A stretch of DNA of 37,977 nucleotides from assembly GCF_020217485.1 (NCBI RefSeq), contig NZ_JAEKMI010000043.1, forward strand, positions 1 through 37,977, read 5' to 3'. The stretch's first letter is position 1; every line of letters starts with the position of its first letter. The position numbers and the translations under genes are program-made. The stretch comes from Mycobacterium sp. WUMAC-067 (GTDB lineage Bacteria; Actinomycetota; Actinomycetes; Mycobacteriales; Mycobacteriaceae). The notes below the pieces were generated by a model. That model was not told the DNA's origin, searched no databases, and saw nothing but the letters and a program-made list of their open reading frames with translations. Shown here piece after piece: positions 1 through 8,333 of this stretch.

Positions 1-1
1 A

Positions 2-1135
2 CGTCTGATCCAGTCAGCGCGGCTATTAGCCGACGCGGCCAATGCCCACGGTGACGATATCGCGGGCCTGATTGATCAAGTCGGACCGTTCCTTGATACT
101 CAGATCCGCAGCGGCGACGCGATCAGAAGACTTGCCGACGGCGCGGCCCGCTTCACCGGACATGTCCGAGGGGCTGCCCCACAAATCAGTAACCTGCTCC
201 AGATCGTGCCCGAGGTGGCCCCCCAGGTCGGCGACACAATGCGAGACATCCGCCCGGACTTCCCGATGCTGGCCGCCAATCTCGCAAACTTCGGCCGCAT
301 CGGTGTCATCTACAGAAAGTCGCTCGAACAGGTGCTGGTGATCTTTCCCGCGATGACAGCCGTCTTGCTCACTATCGCTCAACAGGTTCCCTTCGACGAA
401 GGTGCGCGCGCCGACTTCAAGCTTGCCCTCCAGGATCCGCCGCCGTGCAGTGTGGGGTTCATCCCCGCGCCGCTGATTCGCTCGCCCGCCGACGAAACGG
501 TCCGGGACATTCCAGGCGACATGTATTGCAAAGTGCCGCAGAGCGACCCAGTTGTTGTCCGAGGCGCCCGCAATTACCCGTGCCAGGAATTTCCCGGCAA
601 ACGTGCACCGACGATTCAGCTGTGTCGCGACCCGAAGGGCTACGTGCCCATCGGCCGTAATGCGTGGCGCGGGCCTCCGGTACCCCTTGACACGCCCGTA
701 CCGAATCCCAGGAACACCTTGCCGCCCAACAAGTTCCCGCTCATACCCCCTGGCGCCGACTATGACCCGGGGCCACCGGTCGTCCAACTTCCACCCGGTG
801 TGCCTACGGGGCCGGGGCCGGCGCCGATCGCGCCGTTTCCGTTGCAAGTACCGCCCGTGGGCGGCCCGCCACCGCCGCCACTGCCTTTTAGCCCACCGCC
901 TGACCGGGTTGTGCCGCCCTATGGACAGCGTCCGGACCCGGTTCCGACCAACGTGCCTGGACCGCCACCATCGCCGGCGCCACAGGCTCAGGGTCCCATG
1001 GGCGTCACCTATGACCCCAGCTCCGGCAAATTCCTCGACCCCAGCGGTGAGGTGGGGATCTTTGCCGCGGGAGCATCCAAACTACGTCCGGCCGAGACGT
1101 GGCTCGACATGATGATGTGCCCGACGCAGGAATAA
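2..1135 (+). CDS. mceD: Mce family protein, MceD type (5' end outside window)
   Basis: This is the C-terminal 377 residues of an Mce (mammalian cell entry) protein; the frame is already open at base 2, so the start lies upstream. Mce proteins form the periplasmic lipid-conducting part of MCE transporters. The piece has the helical Mce tail, then the segment MYCKVPQSDPVVVRGARNYP followed by a GKRAPT stretch, which I recall from Mce1D-type proteins, then about 130 residues very rich in proline, ending in PAETWLDMMMCPTQE. Orthologues in complete operons are followed closely by mceE (a lipoprotein) and mceF. Here the next 195 bases hold no gene and the following gene points the other way, so the operon ends at mceD. 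MceC is the alternative assignment. Confidence 0.85.
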   Translation, partial: RLIQSARLLADAANAHGDDIAGLIDQVGPFLDTQIRSGDAIRRLADGAARFTGHVRGAAPQISNLLQIVPEVAPQVGDTMRDIRPDFPMLAANLANFGRIGVIYRKSLEQVLVIFPAMTAVLLTIAQQVPFDEGARADFKLALQDPPPCSVGFIPAPLIRSPADETVRDIPGDMYCKVPQSDPVVVRGARNYPCQEFPGKRAPTIQLCRDPKGYVPIGRNAWRGPPVPLDTPVPNPRNTLPPNKFPLIPPGADYDPGPPVVQLPPGVPTGPGPAPIAPFPLQVPPVGGPPPPPLPFSPPPDRVVPPYGQRPDPVPTNVPGPPPSPAPQAQGPMGVTYDPSSGKFLDPSGEVGIFAAGASKLRPAETWLDMMMCPTQE

Positions 1136-1330
1136 CGCGGGCCCACTGGCACGCCAGCGCCCCGATACCACCGAGGCGCAATGCCTTTCGGCGGCACGCC
1201 TCGTCCCCGCTGACGCGCCGCACATGGTGGCCTGGCGAAGGGCCATCCAGGGTTCACCATTTTCCCATGAGGGTGCCGATGTACAGCGTCGACGGCGCGT
1301 CGTCGTACAAACGCGCACGCTCGCAAACGC

Positions 1331-1789
1331 TCAGGTGAGCTCCACCCGCACGATGACGCTGTCCGGCCACACCGCGCGGTCGCGGGCGCGCCGCAGCTTC
1401 TCGCGCACGCACAGATCCTGGTGCACGTTGGTCACGCCCGGGACCTTGATCAGCGGCACGACGTTCCACTGCCAGCCGTAGCGCCGGTGCAGCACGCGGT
1501 TCGCGCGCTCGGCGTCGGCGCCGGACAGGACGGTGGCGCGGCCGGCCAGCCAGGACGGTGCGCCCGCCCGCACCCGGCCGCGGTAATCGCAGGCCGCCAG
1601 TTCGACGTCGCCGCGCGCGGCCAGCCGCCGCGTCTTCGGGCCCACCTTCGTTCGGAACAGCAACCCGCCGGCGTCGAACGCGAACCAGATCGGGGTGTCG
1701 ACGGGGGTGCCGTCGCGGCGGAAGGACCGGAGCAGGGCGTAGCGGGAACCGTCCAGGTCCGCTCGTGAGGGGCGTGAGGGGATAGCCAT
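1331..1789 (-). CDS. PPOX-class F420-dependent oxidoreductase, Rv2061 type
   Basis: About 152 residues with the split beta-barrel of the pyridoxamine-phosphate-oxidase-like family. Visible landmarks are YALLRSFRRDGTPVDTPIWF, the segment FRTKVGPKTRRLA and the tail RVELT, all typical of the Rv2061c group of probable F420-binding enzymes. The substrate is unknown. I chose ATG at 1789 because the divergent MerR operator implies a promoter whose -10 (1801-1796) ends six bases before it, giving a leaderless or near-leaderless message. TTG at 1801 and GTG at 1795 are in frame but would overlap that -10. The gene is divergent from the MerR gene and is probably its target. Confidence 0.85.
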   Translation of the reverse strand: MAIPSRPSRADLDGSRYALLRSFRRDGTPVDTPIWFAFDAGGLLFRTKVGPKTRRLAARGDVELAACDYRGRVRAGAPSWLAGRATVLSGADAERANRVLHRRYGWQWNVVPLIKVPGVTNVHQDLCVREKLRRARDRAVWPDSVIVRVELT

Positions 1790-1795
1790 AACCAC

Positions 1796-1826
1796 AGTCA
1801 AGGACTTAGAGTTGGCTCTAAGTCAA
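1796..1826 (-). promoter_or_regulatory. MerR-type operator and promoter
   Basis: A perfect inverted repeat (GACTTAGAG at 1803-1811, CTCTAAGTC at 1816-1824, 4-base spacer) lies between the divergent oxidoreductase and merR genes. Read on the minus strand it is flanked by TTGACT at 1826-1821 and TTGACT at 1801-1796, exactly 19 bases apart. A 19-bp spacer carrying the dyad is the hallmark of promoters that MerR-family proteins untwist. The -35 is good and the -10 is weak, as expected of an activator-dependent promoter. Confidence 0.75.
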
Positions 1827-1849
1827 GCATCGGATCCTCGGGAGGCGCG

Positions 1850-2248
1850 ATGGCCGGAGGCCGCACCATCGGAGAGATCTCCCGCGAAACCGGGGTCGCC
1901 GCGACGACGCTGCGCTACTACGAGCAGATCGGCCTGGTGCCCGAGCCGACGCGGCGGGGAGGTCAGCGCCGCTACGACGACTCGATTCTGTCCCGGCTCG
2001 AGGTGATCGCGCTGTGCAAGTCCGCGGGCTTCTCGCTCGACGAAATCCAGCTCCTGTTCGCCGACGACGCGCCGGGCCGGCCGGCCAGCCGCGCCCTCGC
2101 CGAGGCGAAACTCGCCGAGATCGACGCCCAGCTGGAGTCGCTGGCCCGGGCCCGGGCCGTCATCGAGTGGGGGATGCGCTGCACCTGCCCCTCAATAGAC
2201 GCCTGCACCTGCGGCATTCACACCGCACGACCGGCCGGAGCCGGCTAG
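1850..2248 (+). CDS. MerR family transcriptional regulator
   Basis: 132 residues. The N-terminal winged helix-turn-helix is clear: TIGEISRETGVAATTLRYYEQIGLVPEP at about residues 6-33, then QRRYDD, then the second helical pair. A dimerisation helix follows (about 80-107). The C-terminus is short and cysteine-rich: C-T-C at about 111-113 and C-T-C-G near residue 120, followed by a histidine. This suggests a metal- or redox-sensing site, although which signal is not visible. GGGAGG lies just upstream of the ATG. The gene diverges from the oxidoreductase across a perfect operator. Its stop overlaps the stop of the convergent methyltransferase gene in a shared CTAG. Confidence 0.9.
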   Translation: MAGGRTIGEISRETGVAATTLRYYEQIGLVPEPTRRGGQRRYDDSILSRLEVIALCKSAGFSLDEIQLLFADDAPGRPASRALAEAKLAEIDAQLESLARARAVIEWGMRCTCPSIDACTCGIHTARPAGAG

Positions 2249-3090
2249 AACCGGTAACGGAGTATCCGCGCTTTACGGGCAGACGCTTTGAACTTTCCGG
2301 ACACCTTGGTAGCCAACCGAATCCAGCCCGGAAACAACTCGACCTCAGGAGCGTGCGCCAGGCTGGATTCTTCGACCAGCGTCAACCGCGGATTCCACGT
2401 CTGCGGCACCCGCGCGTCTTTGAAGCCCGGATAGCCCCACTGCGCACCGACCTGGCTGAACATCTGCTGTGGAGCCAGCTTGATCGCAAGCCGGCTGAAC
2501 CAACCGATGTGCCCGTAGTCGTTGAAGGCCAGCTCCCCGGAGTTGAAGTGCTCGGTGATGCGACGGAAGACGCCGACGATCACCGGCTCGGACAAGAACG
2601 CGAACAGCCCGTCCGCGATGACCATGGTCGGCCGATCGCCGGGGATCGTGTGCGGCCAGCTCTCGTCGGCCACCGATGCAACGATCGAGTGAGCCTGCCG
2701 GCTCGTCGGCAGCAACTTGTCGCGCAACGCGATGACACCCGGCAGGTCGACGCTGTACCAGTCCACCGTGGCGGGCGGGGCGACCCGAAACAGGCCCGTG
2801 TCCAAACCGGCGCCGAGGTCCACGACGACCGCATCGGGATGGGCGGCAGTGAAAACCCGGACCCGCTCGTCGAGCATCTTGGCGCGCAGGGCCGACTGGC
2901 ACACCACGCTCCTGGTGATGCCGAGCGCGGCGAAGTCGTAGTCGATCTTGCGGACGGTGTCGTCGGCGAGCGTGTCGCCCAGGATGGGCCGTGGCCAACG
3001 GCTGTCGAGCGCTCGCGCGTACTGGGTCAGCAACGCGGTCTGCTCCAGTGGGGAAAGCTCGTGTGCGTCAAAACCCGGATCGGACGGCAT
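2245..3090 (-). CDS. Class I SAM-dependent methyltransferase (LCM/PPM1/TcmP type)
   Basis: 281 residues from the ATG at 3090. SAM-binding motif I is VVVDLGAGLDTG at about residues 88-99, followed by the acidic VDWYSVDLPGV (about 109-119) and MVIADGLFAFL. The layout matches the leucine-carboxyl-methyltransferase-like group, which in mycobacteria includes many putative O-methyltransferases. The substrate is unknown. The frame stays open another 300 bases upstream, but that extension is the antisense of fadD11; ATG 3090 gives a family-like N-terminus (LSPLEQTALLTQYARALDS). No strong Shine-Dalgarno is visible. The gene is divergent from fadD11 and convergent with merR. Confidence 0.85.
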   Translation of the reverse strand: MPSDPGFDAHELSPLEQTALLTQYARALDSRWPRPILGDTLADDTVRKIDYDFAALGITRSVVCQSALRAKMLDERVRVFTAAHPDAVVVDLGAGLDTGLFRVAPPATVDWYSVDLPGVIALRDKLLPTSRQAHSIVASVADESWPHTIPGDRPTMVIADGLFAFLSEPVIVGVFRRITEHFNSGELAFNDYGHIGWFSRLAIKLAPQQMFSQVGAQWGYPGFKDARVPQTWNPRLTLVEESSLAHAPEVELFPGWIRLATKVSGKFKASARKARILRYRF

Positions 3091-3190
3091 GATCGACAAC
3101 GTACTCGGTGGCCTGAGCGGCGTCGTTGCCGCACCGAAGACTTCGGCCAATGTATTCCGTGCCCGCTGACCACCGACGTACGCTACGGAA

Positions 3191-5014
3191 ATGACGACAG
3201 CCGCGCATCCGGCCACCCTGTGCGAGGCGTTCCAGCGCACCGCCGCGATCGACCCGGATGCCGTCGCGCTCCGCACACCCGGCGACACCCAGACGTTGAC
3301 GTGGCGAGACCTCGCGACGCAGGTGCGCCAGGTCGCCGCCGGGCTGGCGGGTCTGGGGCTGCGGCGGGGCGACACGGTATCGCTGATGATGGCCAACCGG
3401 ATCGAGTTCTACCCATTCGAAATCGGCGCCCAACACCTCGGCGCCACATCGTTTTCGGTGTACAACACGTTGCCGGCCGAGCAGCTGACGTATCTGTTCG
3501 ACAATGCCGGTACCAAGGTCGCCATCTGCGAGGCGCAGTACGTGGACCGCATCCGCGCCAGCGGCGCACCCATCGAGCACATCGTCTGCATCGACGGTTC
3601 GCCGCCCGGCACCCTTTCGGTAAACGACCTTTATGCCGCCGCGCAGGAGGACTTCGACTTCGAATCCACCTGGCGGGCGGTGCAACTCGGCGACGTCGCC
3701 ACCCTCATCTACACCTCCGGGACCACCGGAAACCCCAAGGGCGTGGAGATGACCCACGCCAACCTGCTGTTCGAGTCGTACGGCTTGGACACCGTTCTCG
3801 GCAGCCGGTTCGGGGATCGGACCACGTCGTACCTCCCCCCGGCGCACATCGCGGACCGGATGATGGCCCTGTATTCCCTGGAGGTGTTCGGGGCCCAGGT
3901 CACCGTGGTCGACGACCCGCGCGCCATCGCCGCCGCGCTGGCCGACGTGCGGCCCACCGTCTGGGCGGCGGTGCCGCGGATATGGGAAAAGCTCAAGGCG
4001 GGAATCGAATTCACCATCGCCAGCGAGACGGACGACGTCAGGCGCCAGGCGCTGCAGTGGGCGATGTCGGTGGCCGCCCGGCGCGCCGACGTCCTGGTGG
4101 CCGGTGCGGCGATGCCGGACGAGCTGGCCGCCGAATGGGCCAAGGCCGACGAGCTGGTGTTGTCGAAGCTGCGCGAGCGGCTGGGCTTCGGCGAACTGCG
4201 TTGGGCGGTATCGGGAGCGGCGCCCATCCCGCGGGAGACGCTGGCGTTTTTTGCCGGGATCGGGATCCCGATCTGCGAGGTCTGGGGCATGTCGGAGCTG
4301 AGTTGCGCTGCCAGCGTGGCGCATCCGAAGGACACGCGGCTGGGCTCCGTCGGCAAGCTGCTCCCCGGGCTGGAGGGCAAGATCGCCGACGACGGCGAGT
4401 TTCTGGTGCGCGGCCCGCTGGTGATGAAGGGCTACCGCAAGGAACCGGCGAAGACGGCCGAGGCCATCGACGCCGACGGGTGGCTGCACACCGGCGACAT
4501 TCTCGAGGCCGACGCGCAGGGCTATCTGCGGGTGGTGGACCGGAAGAAGGAATTGATCATCAACGCGGCCGGAAAGAACATGTCGCCGGCCAACATCGAG
4601 AACGCCATCCTGGCCGCGTGCCCGATGGTCGGGGTGATGATCACCATCGGCGACGGGCGGCCCTACAACACCGCGCTGATGGTCTTCGACGCCGACTCTG
4701 TTGGCCCGTATGCCGCCCAACACGGACTGCCCGACGCGTCACCCGCCGCGCTGGCGGCCGACCCGGAGGTCGTCGCCCAGATCGCCGCCGGGGTGGCGGC
4801 GGGCAACGCGAAACTGTCGCGGGTGGAACAGATCAAGCGGTTCCGCATCCTGCCGACGCTGTGGGAGCCCGGTGGCGACGAGATCACGCTGACGATGAAG
4901 CTCAAGCGCAAGCCCATCATGACGAAGTACGCCGACGAGATCGAACAGCTCTACGCCCGTGACCCGCACCCGGAGGTGCACGAGCCCTCCGACGCCGCAA
5001 CGGTGCCGGCATGA
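3191..5014 (+). CDS. fadD11: Long-chain acyl-CoA synthetase
   Basis: 607 residues of the ANL adenylate-forming family, which activates fatty acids to acyl-CoA through an acyl-adenylate. Visible motifs are the P-loop YTSGTTGNPKG (174-184), VWGMSE near 364, GWLHTGD near 431, the hinge VDRKKE near 451, and a lid domain with KRKPIMTKYADEI near the end, which contains the usual catalytic lysine region. The stop overlaps the plsB1 start in an ATGA, so the two are translationally coupled. The enzyme probably feeds acyl-CoA straight to glycerolipid synthesis. The order fadD11-plsB1 matches H37Rv, where as I recall the ligase is annotated as two adjacent reading frames (Rv1549, Rv1550). Here it is one intact gene. 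Confidence 0.92.
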   Translation: MTTAAHPATLCEAFQRTAAIDPDAVALRTPGDTQTLTWRDLATQVRQVAAGLAGLGLRRGDTVSLMMANRIEFYPFEIGAQHLGATSFSVYNTLPAEQLTYLFDNAGTKVAICEAQYVDRIRASGAPIEHIVCIDGSPPGTLSVNDLYAAAQEDFDFESTWRAVQLGDVATLIYTSGTTGNPKGVEMTHANLLFESYGLDTVLGSRFGDRTTSYLPPAHIADRMMALYSLEVFGAQVTVVDDPRAIAAALADVRPTVWAAVPRIWEKLKAGIEFTIASETDDVRRQALQWAMSVAARRADVLVAGAAMPDELAAEWAKADELVLSKLRERLGFGELRWAVSGAAPIPRETLAFFAGIGIPICEVWGMSELSCAASVAHPKDTRLGSVGKLLPGLEGKIADDGEFLVRGPLVMKGYRKEPAKTAEAIDADGWLHTGDILEADAQGYLRVVDRKKELIINAAGKNMSPANIENAILAACPMVGVMITIGDGRPYNTALMVFDADSVGPYAAQHGLPDASPAALAADPEVVAQIAAGVAAGNAKLSRVEQIKRFRILPTLWEPGGDEITLTMKLKRKPIMTKYADEIEQLYARDPHPEVHEPSDAATVPA

Positions 5015-6903
5015 TCGGCGGGCCGGCGGGCAGCGCCCGGGAGCTCGGCCGCGTCGGCATGCGAAAGTTGTTGCAGCGCACCGGGTTCATCGAGGAGTCG
5101 ACGACACCGCTGGCGACCGACCCCGCCGAGGTCGCCCAATTGCTGGGCGCCCCATGGTATGACGAGCGGCTGAGCAAGCTGGCCGACGACCTCGGCCGCG
5201 ATCTTCCCGCCGTGCGCGCCGAGGCCGCGTCCTACCTGCGGGAGATGGCGCCCTCGCTGGACGAGCGGGCGGTGCGCGCCTGGCGCAGCTTCAGTTGCTG
5301 GCTGATGCGGGCCTACGACGTGCTGGTCGACGAGGATCAGATCGCCCAGCTGCGCAAACTGGACCGCAAAGCCACTCTGGCGTTTGCCTTTTCGCATCGC
5401 TCGTATCTGGACGGGCTGTTGTTGCCCGAGGTGATCCAGGCCAACCGGCTCTCGCCGGCGCTCACGTTCGGCGGCGCCAACCTGAACTTCTTCCCGATGG
5501 GCGCCTGGGCCAAGCGCACCGGGACAATCTTCATCCGGCGCCAGACCAAAGACATTCCCGTCTACCGCTTCGTCTTGCGCGCGTATGCCGCGCAGCTGGT
5601 GCAAGACCACGCCAACATGACGTGGTCCATCGAGGGCGGCCGGACCAGGACGGGCAAGCTGCGGCCGCCGGTGTTCGGGATCTTGCGCTACATCGCCGAT
5701 GCCGTCGACGAAATCGACGGTCCCGAGGTGTATTTGGTGCCGACGTCGATCGTGTACGACCAGCTGCACGAGGTGGAAGCCATGACCACCGAGGCCTACG
5801 GCGCGACGAAGCGGCCCGAAGATTTTCGCTTCCTGATCCGATTGGCGCGCCAGCAGGGTGAGCGGCTCGGCCGCGCCTACCTCGACTTCGGTGAACCGCT
5901 GCCGCTGCGCAAGCGCCTCGAGGAGCTGCGCGCAGAGGAGTCCGGCGCCAGCACCGAGATCGAACGCATCGCGCTGGACGTCGAGCACCGGATCAACCGC
6001 GCCACGCCGGTCACCCCGACCGCGGTGGTGAGCCTCGCGCTGCTGGGCGCCGACCGCTCACTGTCCATCAGCGAGGTGCTGGCGACCGTGCGGCCGCTGG
6101 CGAGCTACATCGCGGCGCGCAACTGGACGGTTGCCGGGGCCGCCGACCTGACGAACCGCTCCACCATCCGCTGGACCCTGCACCAGTTGGTCGCCTCCGG
6201 CGTCGTCAGCGTGTACGACGCCGGCACCGAACCGGTCTGGGGCATCGGGGCCGAGCAGCACCTGGTGGCGGCGTTCTACCGCAACGCGGCCATTCACATC
6301 GTCGTCGACCGCGCGATCGCCGAGACCGCGCTGCTGGCCGCCGTCGAAGACGCCGAGGGCTCGGTGGAGGGTCTGGTCCAGCCGACGGCTGTGCGCGATG
6401 AGGCGCTGCGCCTGCGCGAGCTGCTGAAATTCGAGTTTCTGTTCTCGGCGCGCGCGCAGTTCGAGAAGGAACTCGCCGACGAGGTGCGCCTGATTGGGCG
6501 GGTGGAAGACACCCGCAAGGCGGCCCGCGCGGCCGATGTGCGCGGTCTGCTGGAAAAGGCCGACGTCCTGCTGGCGCACCTCGTGCTGCGCCCCTTCCTC
6601 GACGCCTACCACATCGTCGCCGACCGGCTCGCCGCCTACGACGACGAATCGTTCGACGAGGACGCGTTTCTCGCGGAGTGTCTCGAGGTCGGCAAGCAGT
6701 GGGAGCTGCAGCGCAGGATCGCCAGCGCCGAGTCGCGGTCGATGGAGTTGTTCAAGACGGCGCTGCGCTTGGCCCGGCATCGCGAGTTGGTCGACGGCGT
6801 CGCGGAGCCGGACATCGCCCGACGCCGGCGCGAGTTCGCCGACGAGATCGCCACCGCAGTCCGGCGCGTCAACACCATCGCGGAGCTGGCCAGAACGCGA
6901 TAG
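5011..6903 (+). CDS. plsB1: Glycerol-3-phosphate acyltransferase
   Basis: 630 residues. PlsB-type enzymes transfer an acyl chain to sn-1 of glycerol-3-phosphate at the inner membrane, the first step of phospholipid and triacylglycerol synthesis. The acyltransferase blocks are present: HRSYLD (His129, Asp134, the HX4D catalytic pair), GTIFIRR, EGGRTRTGKL (about 208-217, phosphate binding) and VPTSIVYD. The C-terminal half is the helical PlsB extension. The length is close to the mycobacterial PlsB1 I remember and shorter than E. coli PlsB. The ATG overlaps the fadD11 stop by four bases, marking a two-gene operon for making and using acyl-CoA. Confidence 0.92.
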   Translation: MIGGPAGSARELGRVGMRKLLQRTGFIEESTTPLATDPAEVAQLLGAPWYDERLSKLADDLGRDLPAVRAEAASYLREMAPSLDERAVRAWRSFSCWLMRAYDVLVDEDQIAQLRKLDRKATLAFAFSHRSYLDGLLLPEVIQANRLSPALTFGGANLNFFPMGAWAKRTGTIFIRRQTKDIPVYRFVLRAYAAQLVQDHANMTWSIEGGRTRTGKLRPPVFGILRYIADAVDEIDGPEVYLVPTSIVYDQLHEVEAMTTEAYGATKRPEDFRFLIRLARQQGERLGRAYLDFGEPLPLRKRLEELRAEESGASTEIERIALDVEHRINRATPVTPTAVVSLALLGADRSLSISEVLATVRPLASYIAARNWTVAGAADLTNRSTIRWTLHQLVASGVVSVYDAGTEPVWGIGAEQHLVAAFYRNAAIHIVVDRAIAETALLAAVEDAEGSVEGLVQPTAVRDEALRLRELLKFEFLFSARAQFEKELADEVRLIGRVEDTRKAARAADVRGLLEKADVLLAHLVLRPFLDAYHIVADRLAAYDDESFDEDAFLAECLEVGKQWELQRRIASAESRSMELFKTALRLARHRELVDGVAEPDIARRRREFADEIATAVRRVNTIAELARTR

Positions 6904-6991
6904 TCGAAGTTTTCGCGCGGCGCCGGGGTTCACGGACCGTTAACGTTTGGTCGCGATAGTGCGTGGGCCCTATCGGTGAAGCGAGGATCTG

Positions 6992-7777
6992 ATGAGTGAG
7001 AAGTCCGCCGGGCAGGCCCGCCCGCTGATCGGGTACATCACCCATGAGATCGCGCCGCAGATCACCCCCGCGCCGATCGGGCGGACGTGGATGTCGGAGA
7101 TGCGTCAGGGCTGGCCCCACCGGTGCCTGCCGATGCTCATCGCCAATCAGAGCGGCTGGGAAGTGCGCAACCGCAACGCGTTTACCGCGACGTGGATGGG
7201 CGGGGACGACCGCACCAGCCTGATGATCGCGCCCGACACCCGCGAGAGCGGCCAGTTCCTGCCCTCCAGCCACTTCGGCTACGGCATCTTGACCTGGCAT
7301 CTGCCGATGCTGTTTCGCACCCCGCCGGGCTACAACCTGTTGGTGCGCGGGCCCGCGAATCACCCGAAGGACGCCATCTCCGCGTTGGAAGGAATCGTCG
7401 AAACCGACTGGTCCACTTCGAGTTTCAGCATGAACTGGAAATTCACCCGAGAATTCATGCCGGTGCGGTTCGAGGTCGACGAGCCGATCTGCATGATCGT
7501 TCCGCAGCGCCGGGCCGAGCTGGAAGAGTTCGTGCCCGAGCTCAGGCCCATCGAGTCCGACGAAGAACTGCACCGCAAGCACGAGTTCTTCCTGGGCTCA
7601 CGCGGCGCGCTGGGACGCGAGCAGGAGGAGGCCGACGGCCCCGCCGGCGAGCGGGTGCCGTGGCAGGGCGATTACACCCGGGGCAGGCACGCCGACGGCG
7701 AGTCCGGGGCGGACGACCACCAGACGCGGCGCCGCCTTCGTCCGTTCGACGCGCCCCAACCCGAGCAGCCGCACTAG
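6992..7777 (+). CDS. DUF6065-like protein of unknown function
   Basis: 261 residues, soluble, with no signal peptide or membrane segment. The body (about 10-195) is rich in Trp, Phe and Pro, with stretches such as GYITHEIAPQITPAPIGRTW, SSHFGYGILTWHLPMLFRTP and WSTSSFSMNWKFTR. It resembles the DUF6065 family as I remember it; no function is known. The last 60 residues are charged and low-complexity and are probably disordered. ATG at 6992 is preceded by GCGAGGA at a good distance. In H37Rv the space after plsB1 holds frdABCD and mmpL6, so this gene marks a different accessory content. The catalytic role, if any, is not evident. Confidence 0.7.
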   Translation: MSEKSAGQARPLIGYITHEIAPQITPAPIGRTWMSEMRQGWPHRCLPMLIANQSGWEVRNRNAFTATWMGGDDRTSLMIAPDTRESGQFLPSSHFGYGILTWHLPMLFRTPPGYNLLVRGPANHPKDAISALEGIVETDWSTSSFSMNWKFTREFMPVRFEVDEPICMIVPQRRAELEEFVPELRPIESDEELHRKHEFFLGSRGALGREQEEADGPAGERVPWQGDYTRGRHADGESGADDHQTRRRLRPFDAPQPEQPH

Positions 7778-7857
7778 CGGGGGACCCCGCGCGGCGCTCC
7801 CGCCGGCGCGACCGATGTGGCAAAAGCGCCCCGCGCGCCGCGCTTAAACTTGGTCAC

Positions 7858-8295
7858 ATGCCGCTTTCCGGAGAGTACGAGCCGTCGCCCTGGGATTGGT
7901 CCCGCGAGCAAGCCGACAAGTACGCCGAGTCGGGGGGAGCCGAGGCCGCCGACATGAAGGGCAAGCCGATCATCCTGCTGACCACCGTCGGCGCCAAGAC
8001 CGGCAAACTCCGCAGGACACCGCTGATGCGGGTCGAGCACGACGGCCAGTACGCCGTCGTCGCCTCGCTCGGCGGGGCGCCGAAAAACCCGGTCTGGTAC
8101 CACAACATCAAGAAGAACCCCCGGGTGGAGTTGCAGGATGGCTCGGTCACCCGCGACTACGACGCCCGGGAGGTCTTCGGCGACGAGAAGGCCACCTGGT
8201 GGGAGCGGGCCGTCGAGGCCTGGCCGGACTACGCCGAGTACCAGACCAAGACCGACCGCCAGATCCCGGTGTTCGTGCTGACCCCGGTCGGCTGA
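7858..8295 (+). CDS. Deazaflavin (F420)-dependent nitroreductase family protein, Rv1558-like
   Basis: 145 residues of the Ddn family. The core signature is GKPIILLTTVGAKTGKLRRTP at about 38-58, then VASLGGAPKNPVWYHNIKKNP (about 77-97), which binds F420 in characterised relatives, then the tail TDRQIPVFVLTPV. Ddn itself reduces quinones and activates nitroimidazole drugs; this paralogue's physiological substrate is not known. It lacks the long N-terminal helix of Ddn. It lies 38 bases upstream of ilvA on the same strand, as Rv1558 does in H37Rv, so co-transcription is likely. Confidence 0.88.
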   Translation: MPLSGEYEPSPWDWSREQADKYAESGGAEAADMKGKPIILLTTVGAKTGKLRRTPLMRVEHDGQYAVVASLGGAPKNPVWYHNIKKNPRVELQDGSVTRDYDAREVFGDEKATWWERAVEAWPDYAEYQTKTDRQIPVFVLTPVG

Positions 8296-8333
8296 ATTCC
8301 GGAGTTGGCCAGCTGGCATGGCACCATTGATCA

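Noticed and set aside
1136..1330. Possible remnant of mceE after mceD
   Set aside because: No lipobox, signal peptide or Mce-like segment could be read in any frame; treated as gene-free.
2014..4962. Very long plus-strand open frame (982 codons) across the methyltransferase and fadD11
   Set aside because: It is Arg/Gly-rich without family motifs and is the off-frame shadow of two clear genes; GC-rich third positions keep such frames open.
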